Part shown: positions 26,219 to 35,069 of the stretch, one piece after another
How positions within the stretch are numbered: position 1 is the first letter of the stretch
How the letters are laid out: every line of letters begins with the position of its first letter
Assembly (NCBI RefSeq): GCF_021431925.1
Contig: NZ_CP090373.1
Span: forward strand, 62,001-126,000
Direction: 5' to 3'
DNA from: Halobaculum sp. CBA1158
GTDB taxonomy: Archaea > Halobacteriota > Halobacteria > Halobacteriales > Haloferacaceae
DNA length: 64,000 bases
Translations under genes and position numbers: made by a program
Notes under the pieces: model-generated
Databases searched by the model: none
The model's input: the letters and a program-made list of their open reading frames with translations, nothing else
What the model was told of the DNA's origin: nothing

Positions 26219-28501
26219 ATGGACGACCACAAAGATACAGCTGAGAATTCCCAGGGCGGAGAGGACCAGCAGGACACCACCAGTCACCAGCACGAACACG
26301 GCGACCTCGATGAAGCGGTCGCGGAATCTGACGAGGAAGGGGTAGAACAGGAGCTACTGGAGGACGAGGCTCACCACACTGCGGCAGGTGAGATGGCGTC
26401 CCACGAGCAGCACGAGCACGCCGGCCACGAGGGCGACGGCCACGGCCACGATTCCCACGAGGGACACGGCGAGGGCCATGGCGGGATGCACGAAGGCCAC
26501 GAGCAGATGTTCCGGCGGCGCTTCTTCGTCTCGACGCTCCTGTCGATTCCCGTCCTCCTGTACAGCGAAATGCTACAGGAGTGGCTCGGGTTCTCCGTCC
26601 CGGCATTCCCGGGGAGCGAATGGATCAACCCCGTCTTCGCGGTCATCGTCTTCGCGTATGGTGGGGTCCCGTTCCTCAAGATGGCAGTGCCGGAGCTGAA
26701 AGATCGGTCGCCGGGGATGATGACGTTGATCTCGATGGCCATCTCGGTCGCGTTCGTCTACAGTCTCGCGAGCGTAGTATTCCCGACGCAGTCGGCGTTC
26801 TTCTGGGAGCTCGTGACGTTGATCGACATCATGCTGCTGGGGCACTGGATCGAGATGCGGTCGGTGCGCCGTGCCTCGAGCGCGGTCGACGAGCTGGCGA
26901 AGCTGATGCCCGACACCGCAGAGCGAATTACTGATGATGGAGACACCGAGGAAGTCCCCGTCAGTGAGCTCTCGGAAGGCGACCTCGTGCTCGTCCGGCC
27001 GGGCGCGAGTGTCCCTGCTGACGGCACCGTCGAGGAGGGCGATTCGGACGTCAACGAGTCGATGATCACGGGCGAGTCCAAGCCCGTCTCGAAGGAGCCC
27101 GGTGACGAGGTCATCGGCGGCACCATCAACGGCGATGGTAGTCTCCGCGTCCGTGTTGGCGCGACGGGTGAGGAGACGACACTCGCGGGCATCATGCGTC
27201 TCGTCGAGGAAGCCCAGCAGAGCAAGTCCAAGACGCAGGTACTGGCCGACCGGGCGGCCGGCTGGCTGTTCTACGTCGCGCTCGGGGCGGCAGTCGTGAC
27301 GGGGATTGCGTGGACCGTCGCGGTCTCGTTCGACGTGACCGTCATCGAACGCGTCGTCACGGTACTCGTCATCGCCTGCCCACACGCTCTCGGGCTCGCC
27401 ATCCCGCTGGTCGTCGCCATCAACACGTCGCTCGCCGCTCAGAACGGGATGCTCGTTCGCGACCGCATCGCGATGGAGGATGCGCGGAACCTTGACGCGA
27501 TCATCTTCGACAAGACAGGGACGCTCACCGAGGGCGAACACGGCGTCGTGGATATGGCGACCGTCAACGGCGTCGACGAGGACGACGCGCTCGGGCTGGC
27601 GGCAGCCGTCGAGAGCGACTCCGAGCACATGATCGCGCGAGCGATTCGCGAGGCCGCCGACGAGCGAGACCTAACTACTCCCGACGCGACCGCCTTCGAG
27701 GCGATCAAAGGCCGAGGGGTTCGCGCGAACGTCGACGGAAACGAGGTGTACGTCGGTGGGCCGAACCTGTTGACCCAGCTCGATAGCGAGATCCCCGACC
27801 ATCTCCAGCGCTTCGCTGACGAGGCCGGACAGAACGCCCAGACAGTGGTGTATCTCGTTCGTGACGGAGAGCTAATTGCCGCCTTCGCGATGGCCGACGT
27901 GATCCGCGAGGAGAGTTTCCGCGTCGTCGACGCGCTCCACGATCTGGGTATCGAGGTGGCGATGCTGACGGGGGACTCCCAGGACGTCGCCAACGCCGTC
28001 GCCGACGAACTGGGCATCGGCACGGTGTTCGCGGAGGTCCTCCCCGAAGACAAAGACGAGAAAGTCCAGGAGCTCCAGGACCAGGGGAAGCTGGTGGGGA
28101 TGGTCGGCGACGGCGTGAACGATGCGCCGGCGCTGACGCGGGCCGACGTCGGCATCGCGATCGGGAGCGGCACCGACGTCGCAGTCCAGTCGGCCGACGT
28201 CATCCTCGTCCAGAACAACCCCATGGACGTCGTTCGGCTGGTGAAGCTCAGTAAGGCGAGCTATCGGAAGATGCAGGAGAACATCGTCTGGGCCGCCGGG
28301 TACAACGTGTTCGCGATTCCGCTCGCAGCAGGCGTCTTGGCACCGATCGGGATTCTGCTCTCCCCCGCTGTGGGTGCGCTCCTGATGTCGCTGAGTACGG
28401 TGATCGTCGCGATCAACGCCCAGCTGCTCCGCCGCGTGGACCTGTCCATCCCCGAGCTTCCAGGCGGGACACCAGCGACTGACGCACAACCTGCAGACTG
28501 A
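26219..28501 (+). CDS. P1B-type copper ATPase with CPH motif (CopB-like)
   Basis: A 760-residue protein. Residues 1-100 are soluble, very acidic and His-rich ([18 protein letters not shown]), replacing an HMA domain. Eight membrane helices follow, with TGES near 283, the transport motif CPH at about 387-389, the phosphorylated Asp of DKTGT at 431, SEHMIARAI as a variant of the HP box, and GDGVND near 629. CPH defines the P1B-3 (CopB) group, which exports Cu and Ag. The variant SEHM in place of SEHP is notable. The gene follows the CopZ-like gene and is probably controlled by the Lrp-TRASH regulator. Confidence 0.9.
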   Translation: MDDHKDTAENSQGGEDQQDTTSHQHEHGDLDEAVAESDEEGVEQELLEDEAHHTAAGEMASHEQHEHAGHEGDGHGHDSHEGHGEGHGGMHEGHEQMFRRRFFVSTLLSIPVLLYSEMLQEWLGFSVPAFPGSEWINPVFAVIVFAYGGVPFLKMAVPELKDRSPGMMTLISMAISVAFVYSLASVVFPTQSAFFWELVTLIDIMLLGHWIEMRSVRRASSAVDELAKLMPDTAERITDDGDTEEVPVSELSEGDLVLVRPGASVPADGTVEEGDSDVNESMITGESKPVSKEPGDEVIGGTINGDGSLRVRVGATGEETTLAGIMRLVEEAQQSKSKTQVLADRAAGWLFYVALGAAVVTGIAWTVAVSFDVTVIERVVTVLVIACPHALGLAIPLVVAINTSLAAQNGMLVRDRIAMEDARNLDAIIFDKTGTLTEGEHGVVDMATVNGVDEDDALGLAAAVESDSEHMIARAIREAADERDLTTPDATAFEAIKGRGVRANVDGNEVYVGGPNLLTQLDSEIPDHLQRFADEAGQNAQTVVYLVRDGELIAAFAMADVIREESFRVVDALHDLGIEVAMLTGDSQDVANAVADELGIGTVFAEVLPEDKDEKVQELQDQGKLVGMVGDGVNDAPALTRADVGIAIGSGTDVAVQSADVILVQNNPMDVVRLVKLSKASYRKMQENIVWAAGYNVFAIPLAAGVLAPIGILLSPAVGALLMSLSTVIVAINAQLLRRVDLSIPELPGGTPATDAQPAD

Positions 28502-28687
28502 AACGCGCCCGATCGCTTCGGAGCTTCTTTCAATTGAGTTCGGTTGGTGGTCAGCAACTGGCGGCACTGTGTAATTTCGGTGAGTATCGCTATGCGGTCA
28601 CTGATTCCACAGTTTTCCCGAGGAGTACGAAGTTCGGTATACACAGACGCTTCCTCTGATGGGCCACATAGCTACGCCAGCACTAGG

Positions 28688-28693
28688 TTTATA
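28688..28693 (+). promoter_or_regulatory. TATA element for the 34-residue gene at 28718
   Basis: TTTATA centred 27 bases before the ATG at 28718, the spacing expected of a leaderless haloarchaeal transcript. Confidence 0.6.
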
Positions 28694-28717
28694 CCGCTTG
28701 ACGGACTTCTTCCCGAT

Positions 28718-28822
28718 ATGAGCCTCGAAGAGACGGTTGACTACCTCGCCGAGGAACTCGACCTCGAGCGAAGTGAACACGTCCGTGAGGTCGGTCAGTC
28801 GGTCGCCGAGCTTCGCGACTGA
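28718..28822 (+). CDS. 34-residue acidic microprotein
   Basis: The frame MSLEETVDYL... ends with SVAELRD. It is short, but has a canonical TATA element at leaderless distance, a helix-rich acidic composition typical of real haloarchaeal genes, and a stop that abuts the stop of the convergent Fic-like gene (no intervening base). It may be a small antitoxin or regulator, or the N-terminus of a gene truncated at this junction. I do not recognise it. The 215 bp upstream contain no other gene. Confidence 0.5.
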   Translation: MSLEETVDYLAEELDLERSEHVREVGQSVAELRD

Positions 28823-29710
28823 TCAGAACATTTCTCTGAAGTCCCGTTCGATGAGTCCGTCCTCCAGATACGTGATGAACTCTTGTTTCGTTGGTCCTTG
28901 ACAGTCGAGCAGATCGTCCCGCTCTGCACGTTTGAGGACTGCCTGTGCGAAGTCCGTACAGTGGGATTCATGCTGCTCAGCGTACTTCGAAAGGGCATCT
29001 CGCCAATGCATATCCAGCTCGAACTCGGCTAATCGAATTTGGATCCCGTCTTTCCGTTCGACGAGGTTGACGTCTAGGTCTTCGAGCTGCTTGAAACGGA
29101 GGTTGTTCCGGCGGACCGTGATGAGCCGTTTGGAATCCACGATGTAGGGATCGACCCACTCTCGCCAGGTATCGTCGTCGACGTGCGTTCGTGGCATCGA
29201 AAAATTCGAATCTACACTCTCAATACAGAATTGTAGCATCGCGATGCCAGTTCGATGATTCGCATTCGGGAGGGAATGTCGGAGAATCAAATTCGACATC
29301 ACTTCGCCGGCGACTTCAGGAACTGATGCTCCCCAGGATACGTGATCAAGTGCCTGTTGTATCTTCTGCGGTTCGAACTCCTTGTAAAGCCGAAACTCAT
29401 CCTCATCTCGAACATCGACAGCAGCTTCGAGCAATTCCACTAACCGGAAGGCGACAACTTGCCCAGGACGAGGGAGGTCACGAATACGGTCGCTCAGCCA
29501 TTCCTGATCGAAGTCAATATCTTGGGCTGATTCGATCTCTGATTCGCCTTCGTAGAGGACATAGACCGGTGTCTCGAAGGGGTATCCGATGAGTTTCGTC
29601 GACTCATCGGATTGCTCTCGCTGAGACCGGATTTCTGCTACCGATGCCGAACTATATTTGAGTGAGAAATTCTCGGCCTGTGGGTGATGATAGAAGACGA
29701 GCCGAGCCAT
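28823..29710 (-). CDS. Fic/Doc-like protein
   Basis: A 295-residue protein from the ATG at 29710, which has a CTTTAC element about 27 bases upstream; the frame extends further but without support. Near residue 150 lies HSLPNANHRTG, matching the Fic/Doc signature H-x-F/L-x-x-A/G-N-x-R. The helix before it (VAGEVMSNLILR) fits the fold. Fic enzymes transfer AMP or other groups to proteins; Doc phosphorylates EF-Tu. The usual inhibitory motif is not obvious. It is convergent with the tiny gene at 28718, which could be a partner. Family call moderate, activity unknown. Confidence 0.6.
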   Translation of the reverse strand: MARLVFYHHPQAENFSLKYSSASVAEIRSQREQSDESTKLIGYPFETPVYVLYEGESEIESAQDIDFDQEWLSDRIRDLPRPGQVVAFRLVELLEAAVDVRDEDEFRLYKEFEPQKIQQALDHVSWGASVPEVAGEVMSNLILRHSLPNANHRTGIAMLQFCIESVDSNFSMPRTHVDDDTWREWVDPYIVDSKRLITVRRNNLRFKQLEDLDVNLVERKDGIQIRLAEFELDMHWRDALSKYAEQHESHCTDFAQAVLKRAERDDLLDCQGPTKQEFITYLEDGLIERDFREMF

Positions 29711-29763
29711 TTCAATGTGTATTCGTGCGAAGTGGGTAAAGCAGTCCCGCTTGTATGTTGATT

Positions 29764-30060
29764 CTACGACTGGGTGGGTGCGTTCACGTCTTCTAAATAC
29801 TGGCTTTCCCACTCACGTCGCGCCTCGATCTCCCGCACTCCGCGTTGTGTGACCGTGTACACGTTCGTCCGTTTGTCGAGTTCACCTTTCTCCAGGAGGC
29901 CTTTGCCGACGAGGTCGTCGAGGTTTGGATAGAGCCGTCCATGGTTGATCTCTTGTTCGTAGTAGTCGTCAAGTTCGGCCTTTACTGCGAGCCCGTGTGG
30001 TTCCTCGAGCCCGGCGATCACGTACAAGATGTCCCGCTGGAACCCAGTTAGATCGTGCAT
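29764..30060 (-). CDS. PadR-family transcriptional regulator
   Basis: A 98-residue winged-helix protein of the PadR type: FQRDILYVIAGLEEPHGLAV, then INHGRLYPNLDDLVGKGLLE and VYTVTQRGVREIEAR. PadR proteins are usually dimeric repressors of transport or stress genes. It is divergent from the CPW-type ATPase, with about 210 bp between them, and may control that gene or the Fic-like gene downstream. The small size without a long C-terminal helix is common in haloarchaea. Confidence 0.85.
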   Translation of the reverse strand: MHDLTGFQRDILYVIAGLEEPHGLAVKAELDDYYEQEINHGRLYPNLDDLVGKGLLEKGELDKRTNVYTVTQRGVREIEARREWESQYLEDVNAPTQS

Positions 30061-30164
30061 CCGTGTGCTCCCTATTTTTGAGGGGTGGCATATGTTCTCT
30101 CTGGTACTCAGAGGCGGTGATTCGGACCAAGGGTATCAACTAATATACTCGTCACCGAACAGCG

Positions 30165-30170
30165 TTTAAT
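30165..30170 (+). promoter_or_regulatory. TATA-like element upstream of the CPW ATPase transcript
   Basis: TTTAAT centred about 27 bases before the ATG at 30195. If transcription starts there, the 22-codon leader frame at 30195 would be read first. Confidence 0.4.
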
Positions 30171-30194
30171 ATCGAGGCATCTGTATCACCGGTA

Positions 30195-30263
30195 ATGTCC
30201 CTTCGGCTGAGGTCGCCGTTGAGGTTCCGTGGCTGTGATCGGCCGACTATCAGATGGTGGTAA
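30195..30263 (+). CDS. Possible 22-residue leader peptide before the CPW ATPase
   Basis: An ATG at 30195 placed as for a leaderless transcript opens 22 codons ending in TAA at 30261-30263, in the same frame as the ATPase and seven bases before its GTG start. The peptide is basic (MSLRLRSPLRFRG), unlike most halophilic proteins. It may be a leader controlling translation, the former start of the ATPase split by a stop codon, or chance. Confidence 0.25.
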   Translation: MSLRLRSPLRFRGCDRPTIRWW

Positions 30264-30269
30264 TCAATT

Positions 30270-32795
30270 GTGTCTCCATCTCAATCGCTATCTTCCACAT
30301 GCGCGCTTTGTGGGGGGACTGTCCCCGATGATCGAGACGTAGCTGAAGACGACATCGTCTTCTGCTGTGATGGATGTCGAAACGTCCATCGAGTGCTCGG
30401 TAGCGATGGAGATCACAGTCGGATGGCTCCGACGGACGATATTATACACAAGCCTGAGTCTGGAACGCACGAGCGAGAGGCAGCCATGCATCGATCAGGA
30501 GCTGAGGACCGTGTCTTCCTCCAAGTCGACGGGATGCACTGTGCGACGTGTGAGGGATTCCTCGAATCGGTCGCCAAGGATTGCGAAGGTGTCGTCGATG
30601 CGGCAGCAAGCTACGTTACCGAGACGGTCTGTATCACATACGACCCTGACCGCATCTCGATGGACACTCTCTGTGATACCCTGAGTACACTCGGCTATTC
30701 GGCAACCCTCCGTGCTGGAGGGAGTGATGACGCACCGACTGTAATCGGACAGTCACGGCGGTCTGACGAGCCGAATGAACGAGGCATTGACGAGGTGCTG
30801 GGATTCCGTTACGCTGCTGGCGTCATTTTCGGGACGTTCATGCTCCTCCCGTATGCGGTCCTCCTCTATCCGGCGCAGCTCTCGTCGTTCTTTGGTGAGG
30901 GGACACTCGATATGTACGCGAGTGCGTCCGGGATCGGCGGTGGAGATGGCCTGTTGATCCTGCCGCTCTTTCTCGTTCTGACGGGTGTCGTCCTCGTGTT
31001 CACCGGCCTGCCGCTGTTACAGGGTGCGTATGTCAGTCTGAAGATGCGACAGCCGAACACGGACCTGCTTGTCGCACTCACCGTTGTGAGTGCCTACGTG
31101 TACAGTACAATCGCCTTTCTCCTCGGTCGGCTCGACGTCTTCTACGACCTCACGATTGTGGTTGCCGCGAGTGTGGTGGCCGCCATCTTCTATGAATCAC
31201 TGAGCAAGCAGCGAGCGATGGATCGCCTGACGAATCTTACTATCTCTCACGTCACCGAAGCCAGGCGGTACGGCGCCAATGGGACGACGACGGTCGATGT
31301 TCATGACCTGAAAGCCGGGGAGCGGGTCCTCGTCCGTGAGGGCGAACGAATCCCGGTCGATGGAGTTCTCGCTGAGGGTGAGTGTACGGTCGACGAAGCG
31401 ATCGTGACAGGCGAGTCGCTCCCGGTATCGAAGCAAGCGGGAGACGAGGTCGTCGGCGGGGCAGTCGTCACAAATGGTGCTGCTGTTCTCACAGTGAGCG
31501 ATAGGACAACCAGTAGTATCGATCGCCTCATCACCTCTGTCTGGAATCTCCAGAGTGGGGATCACGGCGTCCAGCGGCAGGCCGATCGGCTCGCGTCAGT
31601 CATCATCCCGGTCGTCGTCGGTGGGGCGGTACTCGCCGGAGTGGGGTCGCTTCTGGTGGGGACGGGGATTCCCGTCGCCGTCCTGACGGCGCTGGTGGTT
31701 CTCTTGGTTGGGTGTCCGTGGGCACTTGGCCTGGCAACCCCGCTCTCGGTGGCAACCAGTATCGAACAAGCGGTAGAGCGGGGCATCGTCATCTTCGACG
31801 AGACAGTCTTCGAGCGCCTTCGGAACGTTGACGTCGTCGTCTTTGACAAAACGGGGACTCTCACGACCGGTCAGATGGATGTCCTCGAGGCGGATGCACC
31901 GTCGGATCTGCTTGAAATCGTCGCGGCCCTCGAACAGCGAGCATCCCACCCAGCGGCCGACGCAATCGTGAATACGTTTGCACACGGGAATCAGGAGGAC
32001 GATCGCTCGAGAGCTGATGGGGGTGTTACCGATGGAAGTGAGCACGAGCACGCAGAGCACATCACCGAGTTCACGAGCCACACGACTGGCGTCGAGGGAG
32101 TCGTCGAGGACACGCGCGTTCTCGTCGGAAACCTCGATCTCTTCGCGGAACTCGGGTGGTCGGTGAGCGAGCAGATCGAGACGCGTGCCGCAGAGGCACG
32201 AACGGCCGGTCACCTTCCGGTCGTCGTCGGTCGTGACGGCCATGCAGAGGGCGTCATCGTCGTGGGCGATGAACCCCGCCCGAGCTGGGATGACACACTC
32301 ACGCAACTGAGTGACCGTGACATCGAGATCGTCGTTCTGACCGGTGATGGCGAGGCTGCTACTGACTTTCTCGACAGCCATCCTGCCGTCGATCACGTGT
32401 TCGCGGGGGTCCCGCCGGCAGGCAAGACCGCGACGATCCGGCGGTTACAGTCTCGTGGGCAGGTTACGATGGTCGGTGATGGGACGAACGATGCCCCGGC
32501 CCTAGCGACAGCAGATCTGGGAATCTCCCTCGGTGGGGGGACAGCACTCGCGTCCGATGCCGCGGATATTTCTATCGTCGATGATGACCTCGCGGCGGTG
32601 GAGACGACGTTCGACCTCGCAGATGCAGCTCGTCGGCGTGTCAGACAGAACAACGGGCTGGCGCTGCTCTACAATGGAGTCACGATGCCCCTCGCAGCGA
32701 CGGGGTTGCTGAATCCGGTGTTCGCGATGGGTGCGGTCGTGGCGACCGGCGGTCTCCTCGCGGCGAACTCGTTCCGAGACCTGCTTCACGAGTAG
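30270..32795 (+). CDS. P1B-type heavy-metal ATPase with N-terminal Cys domain, HMA domain and unusual CPW motif
   Basis: An 841-residue protein. Residues 11-40 carry a cysteine cluster (CALCGG, FCCDGC) like the domain at the head of CcoI/FixI-type ATPases. An HMA domain has CATC at 91-94. Eight helices follow with TGES, the motif CPW (482-484) where CPC is usual, DKTGT at 526, SHPAADAI and GDGTND. CcoI-type pumps supply copper to cytochrome oxidase. Loss of the second cysteine of CPC should change metal choice or affinity. The start is GTG; no ATG fits the domain. The PadR gene is divergent. Confidence 0.85.
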   Translation: MSPSQSLSSTCALCGGTVPDDRDVAEDDIVFCCDGCRNVHRVLGSDGDHSRMAPTDDIIHKPESGTHEREAAMHRSGAEDRVFLQVDGMHCATCEGFLESVAKDCEGVVDAAASYVTETVCITYDPDRISMDTLCDTLSTLGYSATLRAGGSDDAPTVIGQSRRSDEPNERGIDEVLGFRYAAGVIFGTFMLLPYAVLLYPAQLSSFFGEGTLDMYASASGIGGGDGLLILPLFLVLTGVVLVFTGLPLLQGAYVSLKMRQPNTDLLVALTVVSAYVYSTIAFLLGRLDVFYDLTIVVAASVVAAIFYESLSKQRAMDRLTNLTISHVTEARRYGANGTTTVDVHDLKAGERVLVREGERIPVDGVLAEGECTVDEAIVTGESLPVSKQAGDEVVGGAVVTNGAAVLTVSDRTTSSIDRLITSVWNLQSGDHGVQRQADRLASVIIPVVVGGAVLAGVGSLLVGTGIPVAVLTALVVLLVGCPWALGLATPLSVATSIEQAVERGIVIFDETVFERLRNVDVVVFDKTGTLTTGQMDVLEADAPSDLLEIVAALEQRASHPAADAIVNTFAHGNQEDDRSRADGGVTDGSEHEHAEHITEFTSHTTGVEGVVEDTRVLVGNLDLFAELGWSVSEQIETRAAEARTAGHLPVVVGRDGHAEGVIVVGDEPRPSWDDTLTQLSDRDIEIVVLTGDGEAATDFLDSHPAVDHVFAGVPPAGKTATIRRLQSRGQVTMVGDGTNDAPALATADLGISLGGGTALASDAADISIVDDDLAAVETTFDLADAARRRVRQNNGLALLYNGVTMPLAATGLLNPVFAMGAVVATGGLLAANSFRDLLHE

Positions 32796-32858
32796 CGGAT
32801 CAAATCCCGCGAAGCGGCAAATACCTGCTGTAACCGGGTGAAGACGGGTCCTATCGCT

Positions 32859-33041
32859 TCATTCGAGAAATTCGAAGGCACCGAGGCCCGCGTACCCGAC
32901 CGCAAAGCCCGCGACGATGATGCCTCCAGAGAGGACTTGGTAGAACGGGGTCGATGGGAGGAAGCCGGTTCCGAGTGTGCCGACGACGATTAATACTGCT
33001 GCCAGTCCCAAAAACACGTACTGTCGACGTTTCCTCTTCAT
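32859..33041 (-). CDS. Small two-helix membrane protein
   Basis: A 60-residue protein with a basic start (MKRKRRQYVF) and two hydrophobic helices separated by LPSTPFYQ. It is likely inserted with the N-terminus inside. It lies 55 bases downstream of the polytopic protein at 33097 on the same strand and convergent with the ATPase. Unknown function. Confidence 0.6.
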   Translation of the reverse strand: MKRKRRQYVFLGLAAVLIVVGTLGTGFLPSTPFYQVLSGGIIVAGFAVGYAGLGAFEFLE

Positions 33042-33096
33042 ATCTTGAGATATTCGTCCACCCCGGGTGCTGTGTTCTCACGGTAGATACCTCACC

Positions 33097-34308
33097 TCAG
33101 TCGGCGGGGATGATGGCGGCCGATTGATCGGGCTGTCGGGCTGCTTGGACCGAGTAGATCAGGCTCCCGGTGAAGAGGACGAAGCTTCCTACGATGAATA
33201 CTGCACTGAGCGGCGAGGCCGAATCGACGAACACCCAGTAGAGGGGGGCGGCAATCGATGGTCCGGCAGCAAGTACCGCGATCTTCGCGACGAGTGGCCC
33301 ACAGCACCCACAGGTACACGTCCCGACGATTGCAGCACTCCCGGCGGTTCCTTCGGTCATGCCGGCTCGTTCCTCGACACGCCAGTGACGGGCAATGAGA
33401 GCGGCGTTCAACCCGATGAGTGCGCTTAGCATTCCGACAACGATGACCTGACCGGGTGACACGGCCAGGAAGAACGGGATATGTATGAACGGGAGATGCG
33501 GAATCGCGATTTCGAGCGTCGGCCACGATACTAGCTGATAGATTGCGGGCAGAACGACGACTGTCACTTCCTCAGGGAAGCCCTCCTCGGGGAACAACGA
33601 GAGGTACCCCGTTATCGAGACGAAAAAGAGAGCTAATACGACACCGACGCCGATTCCGAAGCGACGCGCAACCGGATCACGCATGACTGCGCGAATGACA
33701 CTCCCTGCGTCCTTCCAGACGACATACCCGACCAGGAGTGGCGTGCCGAGGACGATGGCGTACCCGAGTGGATGCGTATCGCTTGCCAGTCCTGGAAGGA
33801 GGTAAGGGTACGAAATCCACAATCCCATGAGGATGCCGAGGAACGTGTACCGTGGTCGCGATGGCCAGCGGAGCCACCCAACGACGAAGCTCGCGACCAT
33901 GATTCCCAAGCCACTCAGCAGGGCCAGTGGCTGATACCACGCCCGGGGGAACGGCATCGAACTCGCAGTATATGTCGGATCTGGGGAGAGCCCTTCGAAG
34001 AGTACGGCTCCAAGCGCAGTAATAGCGATACCGGCGAACACGCCGTACAGAGCGGTTGTCGCTGTGATCCGATCTGTCCGTTTGAGAAGGATGAATCCAC
34101 CGAGAATAACGGCACCAACGAAAGCAATAATTATACCGTGTCCTTGCGAGAGTCCACCGCTTCCGGCTGTACCGTGGGCGGACGCGACGGGAACCTGAGT
34201 GAGCGTACCAATCGCGGCGAGAAGTATAGAGAGTGGCCGAAAAGACCCGATTCGAGAGGTCTGTCCACGGGAGGGGTCCCCACGTGGTTGACGCTCTTCT
34301 GGTGACAT
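33097..34308 (-). CDS. Polytopic membrane protein with a CTCGCCGP loop
   Basis: A 403-residue protein with an N-terminal signal-like helix ending SAHG and about ten further membrane helices. Near the C-terminus a cysteine-rich turn (GTCTCGCCGP) directly precedes a helix. This is well placed to bind a thiophilic metal or to form disulfides at the membrane face. I do not recognise the family. The context (ATPases, halocyanin) favours a copper-related role. Its start is followed by a basic stretch before the signal helix, so the true start could be a later codon. Confidence 0.65.
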   Translation of the reverse strand: MSPEERQPRGDPSRGQTSRIGSFRPLSILLAAIGTLTQVPVASAHGTAGSGGLSQGHGIIIAFVGAVILGGFILLKRTDRITATTALYGVFAGIAITALGAVLFEGLSPDPTYTASSMPFPRAWYQPLALLSGLGIMVASFVVGWLRWPSRPRYTFLGILMGLWISYPYLLPGLASDTHPLGYAIVLGTPLLVGYVVWKDAGSVIRAVMRDPVARRFGIGVGVVLALFFVSITGYLSLFPEEGFPEEVTVVVLPAIYQLVSWPTLEIAIPHLPFIHIPFFLAVSPGQVIVVGMLSALIGLNAALIARHWRVEERAGMTEGTAGSAAIVGTCTCGCCGPLVAKIAVLAAGPSIAAPLYWVFVDSASPLSAVFIVGSFVLFTGSLIYSVQAARQPDQSAAIIPAD

Positions 34309-34436
34309 TATTCTGTCTTGGACAGGGAGCCACTTCTACCTGACTGATTCACCTCTCATATTCTGGATTTGACTGTCGTTGGCTTATGCTGGGTGTGGAA
34401 TTTTCCTCCTCCGAAAGTATGACCGGCGCGGTGAAT

Positions 34437-34856
34437 TCACTCGCCGTCCAGAAACACGAGCAACTGTATGTGCTTGAGGAACCAGACCGGAAGAACGGCC
34501 CCAACTCCTGCAGCGAGTAGGAGACTATTCGCTGCTGTCCACACGATTTGCCCGAGGACGGTGCTAATAATCAAGATGCCGTTGTATGCGATCGCATTCA
34601 CCGCTAAATCGCCTCTCGACTCAGGCCGGGGCCACTTGATGAGACTGGGCTTGATTGCTGACGTCCGACCGGAAGCTACGGCGACAAGAAGTCCGAGTAA
34701 GCCGGATACAAACCATCCGAGAACAGCCGGTGGCCAGCTGTATACAACCGTTGCGGTGGCAAGAACAATCAGACACGGACTGGTGATTGTACCGATCTCT
34801 ACGGAGGTATAGCGGGTTAAAATGTGTTCCTCGGTTCCTTGTTGTGCGGTAGCCAT
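34437..34856 (-). CDS. Membrane protein, unknown function
   Basis: A 139-residue protein with four probable membrane helices (for example TSPCLIVLATATVVY and AAGVGAVLPVWFL). The middle loop is basic and proline-containing (KPSLIKWPRPES). I see no motif. It lies between the tRNA and the polytopic protein, all on the minus strand, with gaps of about 40 and 130 bp. Confidence 0.55.
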   Translation of the reverse strand: MATAQQGTEEHILTRYTSVEIGTITSPCLIVLATATVVYSWPPAVLGWFVSGLLGLLVAVASGRTSAIKPSLIKWPRPESRGDLAVNAIAYNGILIISTVLGQIVWTAANSLLLAAGVGAVLPVWFLKHIQLLVFLDGE

Positions 34857-34896
34857 CTGTGAGGATTATGAGTAGAGCAGTGGAACGAATGGGGAA

Positions 34897-34971
34897 TGCT
34901 CCGTCGAGGATTTGAACCTCGGTCCTCGGCGTGAGATGCCGAGATGATTGGCCGAGCTACACCAACGGAGC
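34897..34971 (-). tRNA. tRNA-Glu (CUC anticodon)
   Basis: On the minus strand the 75-base sequence folds as a tRNA. Acceptor arms are GCTCCGT and ACGGAGC with discriminator A, and the anticodon stem is TCGGC/GCCGA around the loop ATCTCAC, giving anticodon CTC. The T arm contains GGTTCAAATCC. No intron is seen and CCA is not encoded. Its 3' end faces the membrane protein at 34437. Confidence 0.93.
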
Positions 34972-35069
34972 ATCTCTAACTCGGGGCCTCAGTACTTCAA
35001 ATACGGCCGGTGTCCTACTCAGTGGGAATCCGCCGTTTCCCCTTATCTTGGGGTCTTTGATACTGTGGT

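Noticed and set aside
26371-28644. Several long frames opposite the CPH-type ATPase
   Set aside because: They are GC-rich shadows of the real gene, with Arg/Ser/Pro-rich composition and no domains.
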